Shown one piece after another: positions 23,674 through 36,899 of a DNA stretch of 64,000 nt (positions are counted from its first letter, which is position 1; each line of letters starts with the position of its first letter). The DNA is taken from assembly GCA_019843655.1 (NCBI GenBank), contig JACDQD010000004.1, forward strand, positions 10,416,001 to 10,480,000, written 5' to 3'. Position numbers and translations under genes: made by a program. The notes beneath the pieces are model-generated. The model was given only the letters and a program-made list of their open reading frames with translations, was not told the origin of the DNA and did no database searches. The DNA comes from Lethocerus indicus. Taxonomy: Eukaryota > Arthropoda > Insecta > Hemiptera > Belostomatidae.

Positions 23674-26600
23674 ACCACAGGAAAGAATAAATAATTTCCG
23701 TTCAATAACCTCAGTTGTGTGTTGTGCTTATAAACTCTTTTCAAAACTGAAGTCGCCGAGAATTTATCATCTGTGCGATAGATTGTTTCCAACAATAGCT
23801 CCTGCTAGTTTTACTATAAGTAAGAAAGTTTTGAGTTATTTTAACAGTATGTACAAGTATATATGTACAGTATGCACAATAATATATTTTCATATTGGCT
23901 CACATAAAATTCTCGAGGTAATTCAGTCCGATAATCGGCGTTCGATCGGTCAATTAATTGTTTCTCAAATATTGGCATCAAACCATTTGTAGCTGCTGCC
24001 TTACGTTTTCACTTTATCAGTTTTTTAAGGAACTATCGGACTCGGAGTTATGTGTTTCGTTTAGTTTTTTTTTTAGTGCAGCTCGAATAACTGTAGCAAG
24101 CTGTTAAGGCTCGTAAGACCTGCACTACGGTGCCGGTTGGCTCGAATTTTATCAGAATTGTTTTCAGCCTGCCTTTATAGTTTCTACACTTTCCAATAAA
24201 GCGCTAAAGAAGGAATAGAGGCAACGGAGACGTTTTATAAAAGGCCGGAGGGCAGAAATTCTGACTTGTTTTCTGGAGTGTTTTCTCTATAAATGTAATA
24301 CCGGGGCCCTTTTGGGAGACTGCATTTAGGGGAATGCCTCTGACATGATGTGATTGAATCGAATTTACCGCCCTGTCACCGGCTCCCAGCCTTAGCTCCA
24401 TATTGGAAATACGTCCTTCGGACACAGAAAAGGGAATGCTTACGACTCAGACTATTAGAGGAACGGGTAGGTTTATTGAAGATCGCATTTCAAATTTCAA
24501 TAGAACTGTCATCAAATTAGGCAGTCCTACATTTTTTTTAAGTTATGACGCTATTAGAGATATTGGTGTCTAACTGTATTGCTGCCGGGGGCCCAGTAAA
24601 GGGCTCAGTTCACAGATATACAAGTAGGACAAGTAGGAAGGGACGAATTAAAGACAAATAAGTAAGATAAACTGGTGAAAAAAGTGTAGTTTCATAATAA
24701 TTAAAGGCGTACTTGGTGGGGTTTGTTAAAGTATGTCCAGGACGAGATAATGATGGAATTAAGGTTGGCCAATTAAGGTTGGCCGCAGAAGGAGGTTGAG
24801 CTTCCCCCACAACCCTTAACCGTCTGCAGGGCAAATTGCCAGTTATTAAAACTTAGCCCAGGTTAGTTACGATGTTTTAACTTACAGTTTGAAAAAAATT
24901 ACAATATAAATCCAATTAGTCCCGATCCGATTAGGGCGGAAGTCTCAAATGTCGCGGTTAGTTTCCTGCCTAACGTAGGATGATTAACTTTCCTTCTGTT
25001 CATTAAATTTTTCTTTTATCGTGCCGCACCAATCAAATCTGTATCCGGTGTTTATTCTATGTTTTATGTTCAAGTTAAAACATCAACCAGTTTTAATTTG
25101 TTTTGATTAATGATCATTAGGATTATTTTAAACAAATTCTATTTTTACGCGATATTTGTACTAAAACTATAATTAAAAAACAAGACGTCTTTACAGATAA
25201 TAAAACCAGGCGATGTAATACAAGGCCGGGAGCTAAATGCTCTACGCGAGATAAAACAATTAAACAATCATTTAATCAAAACTTTGCCAAAAGCTTAATT
25301 TTTGTTTAATAACTACGCCAATTTGCTGCCGGCGGTCGGTGCCCTTTCCGCTCGATTTGGTGTGTTCAAAGTTAAATTGCAGTGTTCCCCCCGCCCCTCA
25401 TCTGTATAAATTTTACACACATGCGAGAAACCTGTTGGTTTGTTGTGGTTAGTGTCCTTTAATAGACTTCAACATTTTCACAGGGATTCAGCGATCAAAC
25501 AGTTGAACGAATGAAGTTTAACGCCTAGTTAAAACGGACGCGATAATACAATTAGCCATTACTTCAATTGGTATAAAGTCAAATGTTGATAATAAAGTCC
25601 GACAGGACGCTTGTAATAGGATTCGACTTAGAATGAATTACTTGCTTTTCAGTGTTCAGAAATACCGATTCAGTAAGTAAATTGGAAGCGTTTAATTACA
25701 TTACATGTTTCATGTTAGTGCACTGAGAATAGACAGGATATGTGTCTTATAATGAATTGAAACAATTAAGAAATCATTTACTAAGTATCAGTAGAGTTTC
25801 AGGATAGTTTTTGGTATTTAGAAGAATTTAAGAATTTATTATACCCTTAACTATTAAGGCTTAAATCGGTACAAATCCCTGCTGTCTATAATAACCTCCT
25901 GATCAGGTAATTGCACAAATGGGTGATAATAAAATTGTGGAATGTAACTTTCCAGTGTTCAAGTGTCCTTTTCTGAAACGAATGAAACATTCAAATTTGA
26001 ATTTAAATGGAATATTTGATACAAACGTGCATTATTTGTAACTGGTATAACATACCAGTTCTGGAATATTTTTAAGTTTCATCGTTTAATATATATTAAC
26101 TTGGAATCCTGTCCCACAGGTAATTAAAAAATAAATAACGGACTCTAGTTTGCTTGTTAAACAGCATGCTACAGCGAACTCTAGTCATGGGTGTGACACA
26201 ATATCTGTATACAGAATATAACAAACAACTTCATTCAACAGATCATAGGGATTAAATCAGTTATATAAAAAAGTATGTATAACCAAAATCAATTATATAG
26301 ATTTCCGGCCCAGCGATTAAAATATACGTTCGGAGTATGCATGCGCGGATAACAATTACGTGAACAGTTTATTCTCCCGTATTTCCACTTGGTATGAGTT
26401 TAGTTTTAATTGCTCAGTTTCAATTGGTACCTGCATCGTCAGTTTAATTTATATTGAAATATTGGAGACACAGGTATTGGGACAATTAAAAATAAATTCA
26501 GTACCCTGAAAATAGACGCATAAATGCATATTGCATTTATGGGAATTAAGTACATTAAATCGAAATCCAATATTCCGTGAGATCTATATTTCTTGAAAAT

Positions 26601-28817
26601 GTCAAAATAATTACCAATAATTAATTTCTTGTTTATCATCTATCATATATTAAATATTGGAACTTATATATTCGCCAATTTAATGTATTTACATTCAATG
26701 CAATACATTGCAATGTAAATTAGTGCAACCCAGCTTTGGCTTGCAGACACTGCATAGGCGCCATAAGTAATTGCGCGAAGATATTGGTCTAGAATCAACA
26801 CCAAATTACCGCGTGGAGGCGGACAATGAGGACAATAACTTTTATTGATGTCGGTGTGCATGATACATGAGCCGAAGCTGCGGAAGGTTCGATTTTCGTT
26901 CGGGCGAATTTTTTTCTTGACGAATATAAACGGGCCGTTGCCTTATCCGAGAATGGGGGCGTCTAACGACTCCCCGCCGGTCTAGAGCCGGCGCGAAGGG
27001 GTGTCGCCCGCCCTCAGCGCTCCCTCTACGGGGGTGTCGCGGAGCTGTTATGCAACCGAGTTGTTTGGCCGATAGGGGCCAGATAAAGGCGATGATCTCC
27101 TTTCCCGCGTTGACATTCTTTCCACTCTCGAAGGAAGAACAGCCCGACCATTTTCTCTTGTCAGATATTGGCGTTTTGGCCGGCGAAAAACACCCTTACT
27201 TATCGCCCAGTACAATATACAGCCGGGACAGTGAAGTAAACGAACTTATCGCGCTCGTCGTGAAAACGATTTCGGGATTTTCGTTTCTACAATGTTCGTT
27301 AACTAATGGCCAGAAATTAAATATTACTTATAGCAAATGTAAAATACACGACAACCACGTATTGCATAACGGAAAGCAGTTCGAGATTGATAATAACAGG
27401 GATATGAATTAAACAGTTTACAGTTATTGCAACAATTTACGTGGGATTGGCTAAATTAATTTTACATTTAAACGAACGAATTTCAATATCCGTAAACGTT
27501 CTTGCGAATATCAGAATTAATAATCTATAAATAACTCAATTTTAATTTTGTCTGTCTCACAAAACGATGTTTTTTCTCCGCTATTTAAAAAGTTAAAAAT
27601 ATCGGCCAATATAGCTGGAAAGGGAATGGAAAAATAAAATATCAAATAATCCGAGTAAAGGAAAAAATGAAGGAAAATAAATTATAATTGGTTAGAGGCG
27701 GGCTTTAAAAATCCCCTTCTTGTTAGCACCGGCAACTAGTGTATCTCTATAATAATATTTCCGCACGCGCCGTATCATATCTCCTGTCTCAACTTACGAT
27801 TTCCATTTATTCGCGCTCGCAGTAACGGGTAACCGTTGTGCTGATCTCCTCACGGGAAATTCCCTTATAAAACAAATCGGGTAAACCAACCAATGTTACG
27901 AAAATACGGATGCAATAATCATACCTTTTAATTCATAAAAGTATTGCTGCCTTTCTTATGTAAGAGAGTCTTAAAATCAAATTGTCAAAATATCTGAAAT
28001 ATTACAGAGTAATTTGTAACCATAGTGAAATTATGCAAGCGTATTTGTTAAATATGGATTGAACGATTTTAAGTGAATAAATAAATCCAGTCCTTCACAA
28101 TTGGAATTAATCAATAGTATAGTTTTTAATGTTAATAAATAATTCCCTCGAGTTTTACGCGGCCCAAGTACATTATCGTCAATCTATAATTCTATAGATC
28201 GTCAGCTTGAACCCCAGTATCGTGACGCACGGCAGCCGGTTATGGTTTTAGCGGGTCTGTAAAATGACCGAAAATGTAACAAAACACTAACTCTTGTGTC
28301 CTCATTAGATAACGTGTTCTCACTGGCGAAACATCTTCTATGCGTAATGGGTTTGATCACGCCAAGGATCAAATTTCGACCGGCGCCACTGTCCGCCCGC
28401 TTTAGAGGCTAAAAGCTTTCCTTTTAGTCGTGTCCGCTGGACATATTTTTGTAATCAGAGTATAAGAATGAAAGTATGAGTTTTGAGCGAAAGTATATTT
28501 TCTTGACGGCTGGCGAGGTGATGAAGGGATGTATGTCGTAGGGAAACTTTGTTATTCCCAAGTACAGTTCTTCTGGAACACCTGTTCGGTGGTCTGCACA
28601 CTCTGTTATATATTCTACTGAGGGTTTGTTTTTAAATGGAAGAATACCATATCTTTCTTCGCTCGGAGAAACATTCTATTCACGCACGATATAACATTTT
28701 ACCAGCGTTAACTGAAGATACGAGTGACATGTTTGGGATTCATATATTCATTCGTATCGGAACTCTCCCTCCTACTGGGAAAGTCTCAATACTACCTCTG
28801 TAGCCGGCTGCAATGTT

Positions 28818-28823
28818 TTTATT
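28818..28823 (-). terminator. Possible polyadenylation signal of the minus-strand gene
   Basis: AATAAA on the minus strand about 400 bases beyond the stop at 29221. It is the nearest canonical hexamer downstream, so it is plausible but not decisive. An (AT)n run lies between it and the gene. Confidence 0.3.
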
Positions 28824-28858
28824 CCCCGAGAAAGTACAAATTTCGTTCAGGAAACCGC

Positions 28859-28861
<3 letters not shown>

Positions 28862-28909
<48 letters not shown>
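28862..28909. repeat. (AT)n microsatellite
   Basis: About 24 AT units between the minus-strand gene and its possible polyadenylation signal. Confidence 0.97.
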
Positions 28910-28912
<3 letters not shown>

Positions 28913-29220
28913 GCATGACACAATACTAAACGATGAATACAAACGGAAACTATCGTACTTGTAATAAATCTACTAATAAAACTACTATATAATAAATGAA
29001 AAGTGTAATTCCTACCTTCATAAAAACACTTCAGCGCAAAGAATCCCAACCGCACCCAAGAAAACTAAAACAAAACACACAATTCAATTCCTCATTTTTC
29101 ATTGTCAATACTTTTTTCTCTACTTCTGAAACCCGAAGTCGTTCTGCCGAAACTGTGTATAAAAACAGTGTATGGTGAAGGATTGACAGTAAGGAGGGGG
29201 CGTGGTGGTGAATCTCACCA

Positions 29221-29573
29221 CTAATGGGTATTGATTGGCTCTTTACCATCCTCGTCAACCTCTTGTCCCGTTTTGTCCAATTTATTCCCAACGCCCGAGA
29301 CAATGACGTCATCCAAAATTATGGCACTACAATTTTCACACTTCTTTTCAAACGCCTGACCTGTGGTAAAGTCTGTTTTTCCGCACACAACTGAAATAAA
29401 ACAACAGAAAAATTACTCTATGAAGATGTTATAATGGAAGTAACTAATCAAAGTTTCATACAAGAAAAATTGAAATAGCTACCAGAATACCGTTGTGTCT
29501 GCCTTTATCACATTGTAATTTTGGTTTAATATCTTCCTTACTAATTGACCATTCGACCATTTCAAATTGAATC
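29221..29573 (-). CDS. Small four-cysteine protein, two exons, possibly 5'-incomplete
   Basis: Two exons on the minus strand, 29573-29491 and 29390-29221, flank a 100-bp intron with GTATTC and TTTCAG ends in phase 1. From the ATG at 29560 the protein would be 79 residues, opening MVEWSISKEDIKPKLQCDKG. Cysteines at 17, 26, 41 and 44 give C-x8-C-x14-C-x2-C. The part VCGKTDFTTGQAFEKKCENC faintly recalls the first half of small VWC or pacifastin-like modules, or a zinc-binding CxxC pair. The tail is acidic, DKTGQEVDEDGKE. There is no signal peptide at this ATG, but an acceptor-like TTAG just upstream (29574) would allow an earlier, unlocated exon carrying one. I do not assign a family. The support is the open frame across a clean intron and coding-like composition. 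Confidence 0.48.
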
Positions 29574-30770
29574 CTAATACTACTGTATTCAATAATTTAA
29601 AAACGTTATTTTTGCCGAATTTTCACGATTTTATACACAAATTAAATTGAAACCAATTTTATAAAGAAATTGAAACCAACGAGAAATTAATTTTATTTAG
29701 ACCGGAAAGGGCTGCAGGTTGTTTGCATGTTACACACGGTGGATGTCGTCGGTTATATGAAGGCTTAGTGTACTTAGATCTAATAAACAGTTACATCATT
29801 TAGGGTTGGCATGTTTGGACGGGTTGAAGCTTCACACGTCCTTTGGGTTCGTGACGTCGGCGGCCATATTAATATACCTGATGAGCAATATATAATTTTC
29901 CAACGGGCAAACAACGGCCTGTCTCCTGCCACCCGACCCGTACAATACTCTGACTACCAGATTTATGCGGCTAATTCACAAGGCGAAATTTTGTCATATT
30001 TCAGGGCCCGAGGGGTGTTAAAACTATGAGCAATTATCCGAGCGGTGGCAACACATTAGTTTTCGCGTGACACATAAAAATCCAACGTCGTGATAAATAT
30101 AGGACTGGCGCACATAAATATTCCGTGCCTTAAACGAATGTCATATAATGTCTGTCAATCAATAGAAGAACTGAGTATAATTTCATGTATCCAATAGACT
30201 TGGTCAACGTTAGAAAAATAACCGCTAGCGTTTGAAAATATTTCCTATGTCCTTACATATAAAGCACTGAGTTAGTAGTGTAGTTCCGCAGAAAATTAAA
30301 TTTTTGAATTTTCAGGAGCGATTAGGTTGTTTAATACAATTCTTGGAAACAGTGTGTCAACAATGCAAACTGGTTGCTTCATTGCCAGCCCCGCTGAATT
30401 ACTGACGGGATGATATGGCGAGTTGCCGAATCCGGTCTAACAAATCGTAGACGGGTGAAACAAAGTGCGGTCATATTGTAAATCCCCTGAGCAGTTTTCT
30501 GTTTTATTAACCAGTCACGATCAACTACGCAAACTCTGTTTTGTTACGCGGTGTTTGGTCCTCCATTTAACCCTCCCATAAGTTTATCTGACATGCGCAT
30601 TTGGAATTTGAGTATAGCTAAAAATAATTACGAGATAATAATTGCCCGTTAGCTATCACTTTTATAGCGAGCCAGCTGCCACAGAGCCCGGAAAAAGTTT
30701 GTTTCGATGCGATCGAACGGAGGAGTGGGACCACCCGCGGTCGGATTATTGGTGGCGGGGATCCGCATGC

Positions 30771-31146
30771 ATTTATGCAATCGGCGTTTTCAAGGCGATC
30801 CTCATCCGGTCCGACCGGCGGCGAGGTCCATCGTGGTCATTAGCCAACCGGGCGAGGAGGGGGAACCAATTAAGAATAGATTAGGACCCAAGGTGCGCGT
30901 CAACTGGGATGGCCCATCTCGTCCCCGACTATAAACAGTCGGGAAGTGACGGGCCAGTTCCAAATTTATCGTTTATTAAGTTATTCATTGTTTTTCACTG
31001 CCGAAACAATGAGCCCGCTATTTAGCGCAAACCGACTCGACCGATTCAAATACCCGCAGGCCGACTTCGTTATCGGCCGCCTAAATACCGTTTATATTAT
31101 TTACAATTGAAAGGTGCCGCCCCAACAATTAGGATTTATGCAATCG
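30771..31146 (+). promoter_or_regulatory. Repeated ATTTATGCAATCG motif within one GC-rich block
   Basis: The 13-base word is present exactly at 30771-30783 and 31134-31146. It combines TTTATG (Hox/Caudal-like) and ATGCAAT (POU/octamer-like) half-sites. Exact repetition of a 13-mer 363 bp apart within the same block suggests shared factor binding. Function is inferred. Confidence 0.4.
30911..30955. other. Nested inverted repeat
   Basis: An inner stem CCCGACT/AGTCGGG (30924-30930 with 30937-30943, six-base loop ATAAAC) is nested in an outer GGCCC/GGGCC pair (30911-30915 with 30951-30955). It could fold as a hairpin in RNA or be a dyad of binding sites. It lies between the two ATTTATGCAATCG motifs. 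Confidence 0.45.
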
Positions 31147-34100
31147 ATGGCACACCGCCTCATTAGCGAACGCCGACCCCTAAACGGCAGTCCGATAGCC
31201 AGGATGCGATTATATTAATAGGTCGGTGAAAACAAGGCGCGCGCTAATACGTCAGTACGCTAAACTTAACGAGGCTCGGTTCATGATATCTTGTGCCTTG
31301 CATTTGAAAATATATACTACGTATATATCTCCAATCTGCACGTTGGTGCTATTCGGTCACATGAGTAAGTACTTTACTGCTACTGAAAATTGCGAGAATC
31401 ATGATTACTTGTTCGCAATATAATCTGTTGCATTATTTTATTTGCGATATTTATACTTTTTGGGACTCGACCAAATGCCTCTTTCGATGTTCTATCTCGA
31501 CTATCTTTTACGGATTTCTGTTGGTACAGAAAGCACGACGTCTCCCGGTGAAACATCCTATGCACTGTTACAACAATGTACGGACTGTCCTTTATCTAGT
31601 CATGAAGTCATGAAGTGATTCAGAGGGAATATCACGCAGATATCGAGCACGAGCGTTGAGATGTAATTGTGTTCCCTATAACTGGAGAAAATACTTATCA
31701 CCGCCTAACAACTGTGCTGACAACTTCTAACCTGCGGGGAACCCTGAACACGGTAGTACTGTAATTGAGCAATTTATGAAGTCATCTCTCCTTATAACTT
31801 GTGAGCGCTCGACTCCTCTATAAAGGTCCCTCCTGGGAGTTTACGCACTCTGGAGTCTGTCCCCTTCATCCCCTCGCTGCAAACCTGTCCTCTTAACTCC
31901 CGGATTTGTGTATTTTAATTTATAAAAGTTATAATCTCGTTGTTTAATTAAGATACGGTGGCGTTTAGAAGAGTCGATAGCGGTGGTTGGGTGAGCGTGC
32001 GTGCGGCCTATCCCGCGGTTTATCGGTAAAAGTTAAATTAGGGTTATTCGGGACCTCGATGAGTGATTGAAATCAACACCGGATCAACACCGATCGATGT
32101 TACCCAATATTACCCCGGAGTTATCTCATACCGAGCTTCAGGGAATAACTCGGGTTACAAGCAGACCTCTGTAAATTACGGCACACAAGTTTGATGTCGG
32201 AGAAATGGATGATGATATATTGGTAAAGAAATTTCCAATATGCGAAATAGCTATCTTCCGCAACTTCGTTTAAGTTGTTTCCGATCATTGTACTCCATTC
32301 TGCTGCTCGAATACAGAAGTTAGTTGTTCTTCCAGTTGATGTTGGGCGCATTGTATGTCAGCCGTGATCAGGTGATGGTGATTGGTATTCATGGATTGTC
32401 CGGCCGAGGAGTACGGGGCCTCTTAATGTCTTCATCCGATTAACGCCTGAACACAATAGGAATAAACTATGAATAACCCGTTCGGTCTTTCATTCCGTTT
32501 CATACCGAAAATATTAGAGTAGCATAACACCAGACATAACGTACAATTCTAACTCTGCTACACAAGGCCGAAAAATATCCAATTATCGTGTTGGATGTAT
32601 TTATTTTAATATAATCCATTGTACAAGAAAAGAGTTTTATTTTATTAGATTCGTGCAGATAATTCTAAGCGATTTTCAAATGATCCTTCAATGCCATTTA
32701 TCCAATTGCCGTTTAGACGTATTGCCAGGAACGCTCGGAAGGTAATTACAGGAACGCTTTATTGAATGTGACATATTTTCATTTGACATGAAGTTTTCTG
32801 AATTTTTTATATACTTAATGAATTAAAGTGCCAGAGTAATGAATTGAATTTTTAGGCCCTACATCTACTCCGTCTTTTTTAATATATGGGGCAATAAATA
32901 TCACCAATATAAATAATCTAAACTTGGTTTGGAATATTGTCCGTGAGTATTTATCGGATAACAAAGCTGGCCGTTGAATATAAATTAAAGGAAATTTGAA
33001 TAGGCGACTGGCAGTTGGCCAGATTCGGGAAGGCGGAGATAACAGCGTTCGCCGGCTGAGATGTGTCCGACTTTTTTAAGCGGCGTGAGTCAAATGTATC
33101 GCCTTCTCCACCGCCGATCTCAGAGATAATATTATATGTTGTGACTCGTTTTTTCGGTCCCGGTGGACCGAATCCGCGGGGGCCAACAAAGCTCGGGGTC
33201 GGAGGCGGGATTTCGATACTCGGATTTTACATTATTCAGCGGCCCGCACTTTTTATTTCCAATAAAATTGTAAAAACACTGCGGTATGTCCGTGATGCCG
33301 CGGGAACAGATCCCGAATATCAAGTGGGCCAATACCCAAAACAGTGCAGCCACCCGAATTGCAAGACGGATCTTTAGAATACAGCCCTCCAGTTCCTCTC
33401 CGTTCCGAACAAGAATGCTGAATTAAAATTTAACGTTTTAATTTCCGTTGCTTTATTTATTTATGATTTAATTTTATGAGTATCATTAAGTTGCATCGCC
33501 AGACCGTCTCGAATTTGACCCCATACGGCGAAGAGGAGAACTACTAATCTGATAGATAGGGAGCAGATGGGAGCATCTTTAAATGAGCGGTTTCCACTTC
33601 TTTAAGAAGGAGGAGAACTTTCTGGCTGTTAAGAACTTTGTAGAAAGGACTTCTTCCCTCAGATTCGGGGTCCCAGGACCTACTGACGATTAATGGCCAG
33701 GGTTTTTCATTCTTATACAAGTACTCCACGAGAGGAGGGTCCACCTACCAAGAGATGAAAGCGCGGGCTCAAGCCGCTCCGGCAAGAGTTTTGTCAAGTA
33801 CCATACTGAAAATTGGGATGTTTATCCCATATGATTTCGGGCAATACTTAATGGTTGGAACATTTTTTTAATTGTTTAAAATGTTTAAGAGTATACGCAA
33901 TCGCTACAGTAATTTTTTTCCTGGATTACAACTTCAAGAATGAGCACACAGTTGAGATTGAAGTTAAAGTTAAAGAACCAGTTGTCAGTCTGAGTACTGA
34001 GAACAATTTTTCACGCCACCCAGAAGGAAGAATAAATTAAAATAAAAAATTAAAATATGATAACTTATTAACTATAATAACCTTATAATTCTGCAACCAT

Positions 34101-36899
34101 TCAGTATCACATATGATAGATTGCGGAATTCCAACAATAACTTATTATATTAAGCAGAATCCTTTAAAATAAAATACTCACCCCATGTGCAATGTAATAT
34201 ATTATTACAAAAATTTTGGCTGTATTTCTGAAAATCTTCGGAGATATATACCAGAATAAGGACATAAGTTATAAAGACATAAGAATAAAGGAACGGAGGA
34301 CATAAGTTTCAATACAATTCTACGTTTTCTGTTACGTCACCGCAACTGTTTCAGGGCAAATATTAAAATACGAATAGGACAGATTATCAGTGACCTCATT
34401 TATTTTCATTTGTTCCACTTGAAATGTGGGGCATAACAGAGCAAAAGAATTTTATGTCCAGATTTGGATCACATCACAGACGATTTAATATTCCGAATAC
34501 AGGACCTTTATGGCGAGTCAGCTGAATATCATCCGCATTCTGCATAATATCGATCCGGTAATCTACTTTTTGTCCGGCATTATTTCGCCAATGTATTTTG
34601 CTCAAAATGCATTCATTTTCAGTACTTCTAATCCACGTAGCGGTACTGTCATAGAAACGGGTGAATCAACGAACTAAAATCGTGGGTTAGTAAGTTTTCC
34701 ATCCAAAGTGGGATGAATGAATTGAGTTCAACTTTTTCAGAATACCTTCTTTGTTAGTTCACGACTCTAACACAAAAATGTATCATAAGACTTGATGATT
34801 TCAGCGGTCCGGTTCCATTCGTTATCAACAAGTCTATTTCTGGTTGTGAGTAAAAATTGTACAACACATAACTTATCGGGCGTTCCTCGCCGATCCCCGG
34901 GTTCCTGAAGATAATTCCCCTCGCTTATGCGACCAACAAATCGCATTCGGTCTCTTGTATTTTCCAATTCGACTAGTTTAAATCGACGCCTTCGGCCGAA
35001 TGACGCAACAGAGAGCTGGCGCTACGGGACCCTATTAATAGATTTGATACCGGGAGGAAATGTGAATAATAACACTATATATAAACATGGAGCGCCATCC
35101 GTCAAGGCCTTTCGGATAGCGCGATCGGCTCCCCAACTGTTTGCCAAGCGATTCGCGCCACTATTTCCGGGCCAAAATGGATACAGGAAAAACGAACTTT
35201 TAACAGGTAAAATTACCTTTGGAGAGTTAAGCTTACGAAGAATAATACAAAGAGCTTAATGACGGGGTAAAATTCATCAGCACGCTTGAAACTTTTTATC
35301 AATTCATACGGACCTCGCGAATTGCTGTGCACGAGCTCTTAACAATGTTCTCGACTCGGGAAGAATTTTTACAGTTAAATAATTCAAAACAGATGGGGAT
35401 TAATTCTTATATATAATAAGAATATATGTACTTTTCATAATAAGCTCTGGCTGATTATATTAATTCCCTTTTTCTTAGCAACTATCTAAAGAAGATTAAT
35501 TTTCAATGTGTCTGACTTTAAATTCCCTCCTGAGGGACGGTGGCTCCGACAATAATCCGTTAATGGGTGTTGTGGGGTGGGGGAGGTACTGTTAATTTTA
35601 TATGTTGAGGTGTAATTTCTCTGTTTTTAGCGTGCAGTTAATTTGAGATGGGGTCGAGCCTCAACGAAACATCGTTAAAGCCAATTAAAAAAAAACTTAT
35701 ATACAATTCCACTAAATAGGGGCTCCGTGTATTAGGCTGGCAGCAATGAAGTCTACCGGGACTACTAGGTTTTGCCTGTCGCCTGTTGATGAATCATCTT
35801 GTTTGCCCAGTCACTGGGCTGCTAATATTGTACAGACGATATAATAATTGATTACTTACTGCGGGAAAAAGCTGAAGTCCGCTTTGGAAGCGATCGGGTC
35901 TAATGTAGTGGAGAACAGAAAAAAGATTGGTAATATATTATGTTTCATTCACTACAAAGCAATCTGCCTGTTACTGAATGATGTCAGTCTAATCTCCATC
36001 AGCATCAAACGTTCCGGGGAAAGCAATTTCCATTGTATTTAAAAAACGCGATTACTCAGTTAAACAATTTCTTCAATATCGGTCTGTTAGTTATATATGA
36101 AATAAATATTATGATCCAACATTCACATAGTACAAACTGTATGTTTAGTAAACATGATGTTAGTTAGTAATAATGTTGGCGCGAAAAATATTATATGTCG
36201 AAATGAAATGCCAAAAGCCGCCCCAGGAGCAGTTTAATAGCATCAATAAAGTCTAAAACAAAATGTTATACTACTTTCAAGCCATCGTATTACTTCCGAC
36301 ATACCTTAGTTAAGTTCTCCTTGTACTTAGTTAAATGGAAACTAGAGTGATTTGTCAACTGAATTTCGTTAGCCCAAGAGTTTCAGCACAGAAAATCCCC
36401 CGGGTGCGACGTAATTTGTCAACTCGGCAAAGAAAAACAAAAGACACTTTACCTTATAATTTCCTCAGAGAAGGTCGCCATTCCTTCGTGATGGGAGGCG
36501 GCCGTAAAGGGATCCAGGGGAAGTAGGGTTTCAGGGACAAGATAAGTCTAAATGGGGGGCCCCGTCTGGGTTTAAGATCAGATTTAAGGGAGACTGTTGG
36601 TCCGGATTTATGTGTCCTGGCCCTTCCTTATCGCACCTCTTAACTCAGTCCCAGTATGACGACCAGCCTACGCTCCCTTTTCCACCTCCTAACGGGACAC
36701 CATCAAGTCCTTAGGGAGAGAGGCAAGAGGGCTCACTCGACCTTGGTCCTTCTTACTGCGGACACAGTATGGTAAACATTTTACCCTTTACTCAGCGATG
36801 GGCTGAGAATATTCGGTACAGTGAACAAAATTAAAACTTGTTTGTTCATAAGGTCTATCGAGCCGGGTGTAAGCTCAGTGCATTTGGCTAGTTAAATTT

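Larger units (their letters stand above)
22620..29210. other. Gene-free region
   Basis: No gene is supported. A GC/CpG-rich block lies at 26880-27130; the 120-codon open stretch starting in it (27050-27412) has an unconvincing translation and no splice context. A 14-base tandem duplication (AATTAAGGTTGGCC twice) lies at 24757-24784. Other parts are AT-rich with scattered short palindromes. Two (AT)n runs are annotated separately. Confidence 0.35.

Noticed and set aside
27050..27412. 120-codon plus-strand open frame
   Set aside because: It starts inside a CpG-rich block and runs into AT-rich DNA; there is no signal peptide, domain or splice context.
28724..29055. Open frames containing long Tyr-Ile repeats
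   Set aside because: These are translations of the (AT)n microsatellite, as are similar frames at 9.3, 23.6 and 62.4 kb.
32121..32390. Overlapping minus-strand open frames (IRAAEWSTMIGNN and ADIQCAQHQLEEQ)
   Set aside because: Two frames are open over the same bases, neither has clear splice borders, and no family was recognised. Better explained as chance in non-coding DNA.
35848..35935. Plus-strand segment translating YCGKKLKSALEAIGSN, resembling an insulin/relaxin B-chain core, followed by a GTAATA donor
   Set aside because: The second B-chain cysteine is replaced by Gly, in-frame TAA codons lie just upstream with no AG acceptor between them and the motif, and no A-chain exon was seen. 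Probably coincidence.
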